Shown here in pieces: positions 62,129-64,000 of a DNA stretch of 64,000 nucleotides. Both the position numbers and the translations under genes were made by a program. How positions within the stretch are numbered: the stretch's first letter is position 1; the number at the start of each line of letters is the position of its first letter. The notes beneath the pieces were generated by a model. That model was not told the DNA's origin and searched no databases. It was given only the letters and a program-made list of their open reading frames with translations. The DNA is from Methanocaldococcus bathoardescens. Lineage in GTDB: Archaea > AGJL01 > Methanococci > Methanococcales > Methanocaldococcaceae. The stretch lies in assembly GCF_000739065.1 (NCBI RefSeq), contig NZ_CP009149.1, positions 620,001 to 684,000 on the forward strand, read 5' to 3'.

Positions 62129-62530
62129 TTATTCAACTGATTCTATGTATTTTTTCCTCATTAAAGCCCTCATATCTAAGAATTCTTCATCTGTTTTCTC
62201 AACTTCAACATAGTAGCCCGGATATCCTTTAAGAGAAGGCATTCCTGTACTGTCAGTTTCTGGTTTAACGACACAGTTAGCCCATGGACCCATTGGTATG
62301 AAAACCATTCCTTCTGGCATTCTTTCAGTTGCCTTTTTTACATAAACAACAACTTCACCATATTCTGACTTAACTTTAACTTTATCTCCTTCTTTAACTC
62401 CTAATTTTTCCATATCTTCTTCGTTAATATAAATAACCCCAGCTGCCTTAACATACAAATCAAGGTTTTTTCCTGCCTCTATGGCCTCCCCTTGCCATAT
62501 TGTTCTTCCAGTGTTTAAGATAAACTTCAT
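62129..62530 (-). CDS. fwdD: Formylmethanofuran dehydrogenase subunit D
   Basis: 133 residues, the molybdopterin-dinucleotide-binding C-terminal domain encoded as a separate subunit. Typical segments are VYINEEDMEKLGVKEGDKVK and GMVFIPMGPWANCVV. It completes the pterin site in FwdB. ATG 62530 follows GGTGAG. Confidence 0.93.
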   Translation of the reverse strand: MKFILNTGRTIWQGEAIEAGKNLDLYVKAAGVIYINEEDMEKLGVKEGDKVKVKSEYGEVVVYVKKATERMPEGMVFIPMGPWANCVVKPETDSTGMPSLKGYPGYYVEVEKTDEEFLDMRALMRKKYIESVE

Positions 62531-62548
62531 TATCTCACCAATTGTGGT

Positions 62549-62797
62549 TTATTTTCTTTTAAAAACTAATTCTATAGCGTTAACTGGACATGCTTCTATA
62601 CAAGCTCCACATCCACCACATAAATCTTGATTAACTACTGTAACTACTCCATTCTCAACTCTAATAACTACTTCATCACTGTATGGCCCTTTACCTCCCC
62701 ATGTCTCTGGATGTTTAGCGTTTACTGGGCAAGAGACAACACAGTTTCCACATCCATGACATCTTTCTGGATAAACAACCAACTCATAAGCTTTCAT
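62549..62797 (-). CDS. fwdG: Formylmethanofuran dehydrogenase ferredoxin subunit G
   Basis: 82 residues with two [4Fe-4S] motifs, CHGCGNCVVSCP (about 14) and CGGCGACIEACP (about 61). It passes electrons between the polyferredoxin FwdF and the FwdB site. ATG 62797 follows GGTGAG; an earlier TTG would place the start upstream of the ribosome site. Confidence 0.92.
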   Translation of the reverse strand: MKAYELVVYPERCHGCGNCVVSCPVNAKHPETWGGKGPYSDEVVIRVENGVVTVVNQDLCGGCGACIEACPVNAIELVFKRK

Positions 62798-62840
62798 TTC
62801 CTCACCTTTCAATGATTTTTAATTTTTATATGTTTTTTAT

Positions 62841-63908
62841 TTATCCCATTAACTTTTCAAATGCCTTTTTCCATGCAATTGCCTTTGGTTCTCTTTCAAA
62901 GTTAATTTCTGTTCTCTTAACTTTTATAGCATTAACTGGACATGCCTTAGTACATGCTCCACATAAAACACAGAGGTTTTGATTGACAATAATTCTTGGA
63001 ACTTTTTCTGCCTTGTCTTTTGGTGCTGGGAATTCTAAGGCACTACATGGACATATAGCAACACATGCTCCACAAGCGTTACATGCATCAACATCAATTA
63101 TTAACTCTCCCTTGAATGGCTTCTCAACTTCAATAGCTTCTGCAGGGCAAATGAAAGCACACCATCCACAGGTTACACATGCATCTTTATCAACAACTGT
63201 TTTTCCGTTAATATCATCATATAATTTTGCTTGAGGAATTCTCTTCATCATTGGACACTTGTAACAGATAACTTCAATGGCATCGTGTGGACAAACGAAT
63301 TCACAAACCTTACAGTAGACACACTTATCTCTATCAACGTCGATATCAGTTATTGGTTTTGGATTTGTTGGTGTTGGGTAGTTGTATTTTAAGTTTATAG
63401 CATCTGCTGGACAGTATTCAGCACAAATTCCACACAAAACACATTTCTCTTTGTTTATATTTATTTCACCAATAACGAACTTCTTTCTTTCTGCCAATGT
63501 TCTTTCAACTTCTATTGCTGACTGAGGACAAACCATCTCACACTGCTCACACAAAACACACTTGTCTTGATAAACCTTAATATCTCTCTTAATTTTTGGG
63601 TATCTTTCATCTTCTTTTATTGATTTTCCATTAATTTTTAAGTCCATAGCATCAAATGGACATGCTGAAGCACACATTCCACACAAAACACATTTATCCT
63701 TATCAATATCTAATTTTGGTGCTATTATATCTCCTTTAGCTATAGCTCCTAAAGGTCCCATAGCTATAGCACTTACTGGACAGATATCAGCACAGATACC
63801 ACAACCTACACAGGAATCATCATTCCAAAACAACTCTCTTTTTTCTACTTCCCCATCTCTATATATGGTAAATCCATTTTCATAGACTTCTTTTACTTGC
63901 TCAATCAT
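62841..63908 (-). CDS. fwdF: Formylmethanofuran dehydrogenase polyferredoxin subunit F
   Basis: 355 residues with eight CxxCxxCxxxCP motifs (for example CVGCGICADICP, CVLCGMCASACP, CVTCGWCAFICP), binding about eight [4Fe-4S] clusters in a molecular wire. Its start overlaps the end of the upstream ferredoxin gene by 8 bases. ATG 63908 follows GAGGGAGA. Confidence 0.94.
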   Translation of the reverse strand: MIEQVKEVYENGFTIYRDGEVEKRELFWNDDSCVGCGICADICPVSAIAMGPLGAIAKGDIIAPKLDIDKDKCVLCGMCASACPFDAMDLKINGKSIKEDERYPKIKRDIKVYQDKCVLCEQCEMVCPQSAIEVERTLAERKKFVIGEININKEKCVLCGICAEYCPADAINLKYNYPTPTNPKPITDIDVDRDKCVYCKVCEFVCPHDAIEVICYKCPMMKRIPQAKLYDDINGKTVVDKDACVTCGWCAFICPAEAIEVEKPFKGELIIDVDACNACGACVAICPCSALEFPAPKDKAEKVPRIIVNQNLCVLCGACTKACPVNAIKVKRTEINFEREPKAIAWKKAFEKLMG

Positions 63909-64000
63909 AATTCTCCCTCACAAATTTTAATGAGTTTGTAGGACATCTGAATATGCAAGATGCACATAGACAGCAGGCATTTTCATCTATGTTAATGGTG
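63901..64000 (-). CDS. Ferredoxin-like protein, probably FwdH (3' end only)
   Basis: The last 32 codons of a leftward gene that begins beyond the right edge. The visible part has one [4Fe-4S] motif, CCLCASCIFRCP, and ends KFVRENYD. Gene order fwdHFGDACB in Methanothermobacter suggests FwdH. The stop at 63901-63903 overlaps the fwdF start. Confidence 0.6.
   Translation of the reverse strand, partial: TINIDENACCLCASCIFRCPTNSLKFVRENYD

Overview
The window is archaeal: an AT-rich genome, arginine written almost only as AGA/AGG, GGTGAT-type Shine-Dalgarno sites, TATA/BRE promoters, archaeal ribosomal proteins and methanogenesis enzymes (formylmethanofuran dehydrogenase, F420-non-reducing hydrogenase, heterodisulfide reductase). 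Gene content and order match Methanocaldococcus jannaschii around MJ1165-MJ1227. However, the restriction-modification block and several residues differ from what I remember of that genome, so this is probably a close relative or another strain. That assignment is from memory, not from a search.

Layout. Positions 1-10,480 hold NrdG (cut by the left edge), a P-type proton ATPase, a four-CBS protein, small membrane proteins, a glycosyltransferase, a DUF389 protein, a pentapeptide-repeat/channel-like protein, archaetidylserine synthase, a small kinase with an apparent AUU start, and a PAC2 protein. Positions 10,545-17,880 are a restriction-modification island: a type III-like Mod and Res with a membrane transglutaminase-like gene locked between them, then a BsaWI-like nuclease. 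Positions 17,883-31,831 are housekeeping: SAM synthetase, two tRNA-Gly, DnaG, HisG, L7Ae/S28e/L24e, an orphan cytosine methyltransferase, a PIN-domain pair, a DHH nuclease, ThrRS and a transporter. LeuA and a protein with two nuclease-like motifs follow.

Positions 34,574-42,475 are a leftward selenoprotein operon, hdrA-vhuD-vhuG-vhuA-vhuU-vhuB-fwdB. It encodes the electron-bifurcating HdrA/Vhu machinery plus FwdB. It has five in-frame UGA codons in four genes and four archaeal SECIS hairpins, one after each selenoprotein gene. Positions 42,509-64,000 hold a GC-rich candidate ncRNA, tungstate-binding WtpA and a tungsten aldehyde oxidoreductase, flavin genes (ribC, ribL), PAN, aroC, pyrG, and the leftward fwd(H)FGDA-YbjQ-C operon, which supplies the other subunits of the FwdB complex.

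The most striking unexplained structure is in the selenoprotein operon. The 3' UTRs of hdrA and fwdB, between the stop codon and the SECIS, carry 13-28 nt segments that are perfect or near-perfect reverse complements of coding sequence lying just downstream of the Sec UGA codons. The self-matching segments are in nested order. One segment of the fwdB UTR is instead complementary to hdrA, 7 kb upstream in the same operon. Other points of interest are an L7Ae leader with a textbook K-loop next to an anti-Shine-Dalgarno hairpin, the membrane transglutaminase inside the type III-like operon, and a GC-rich ncRNA with a possible pseudoknot.
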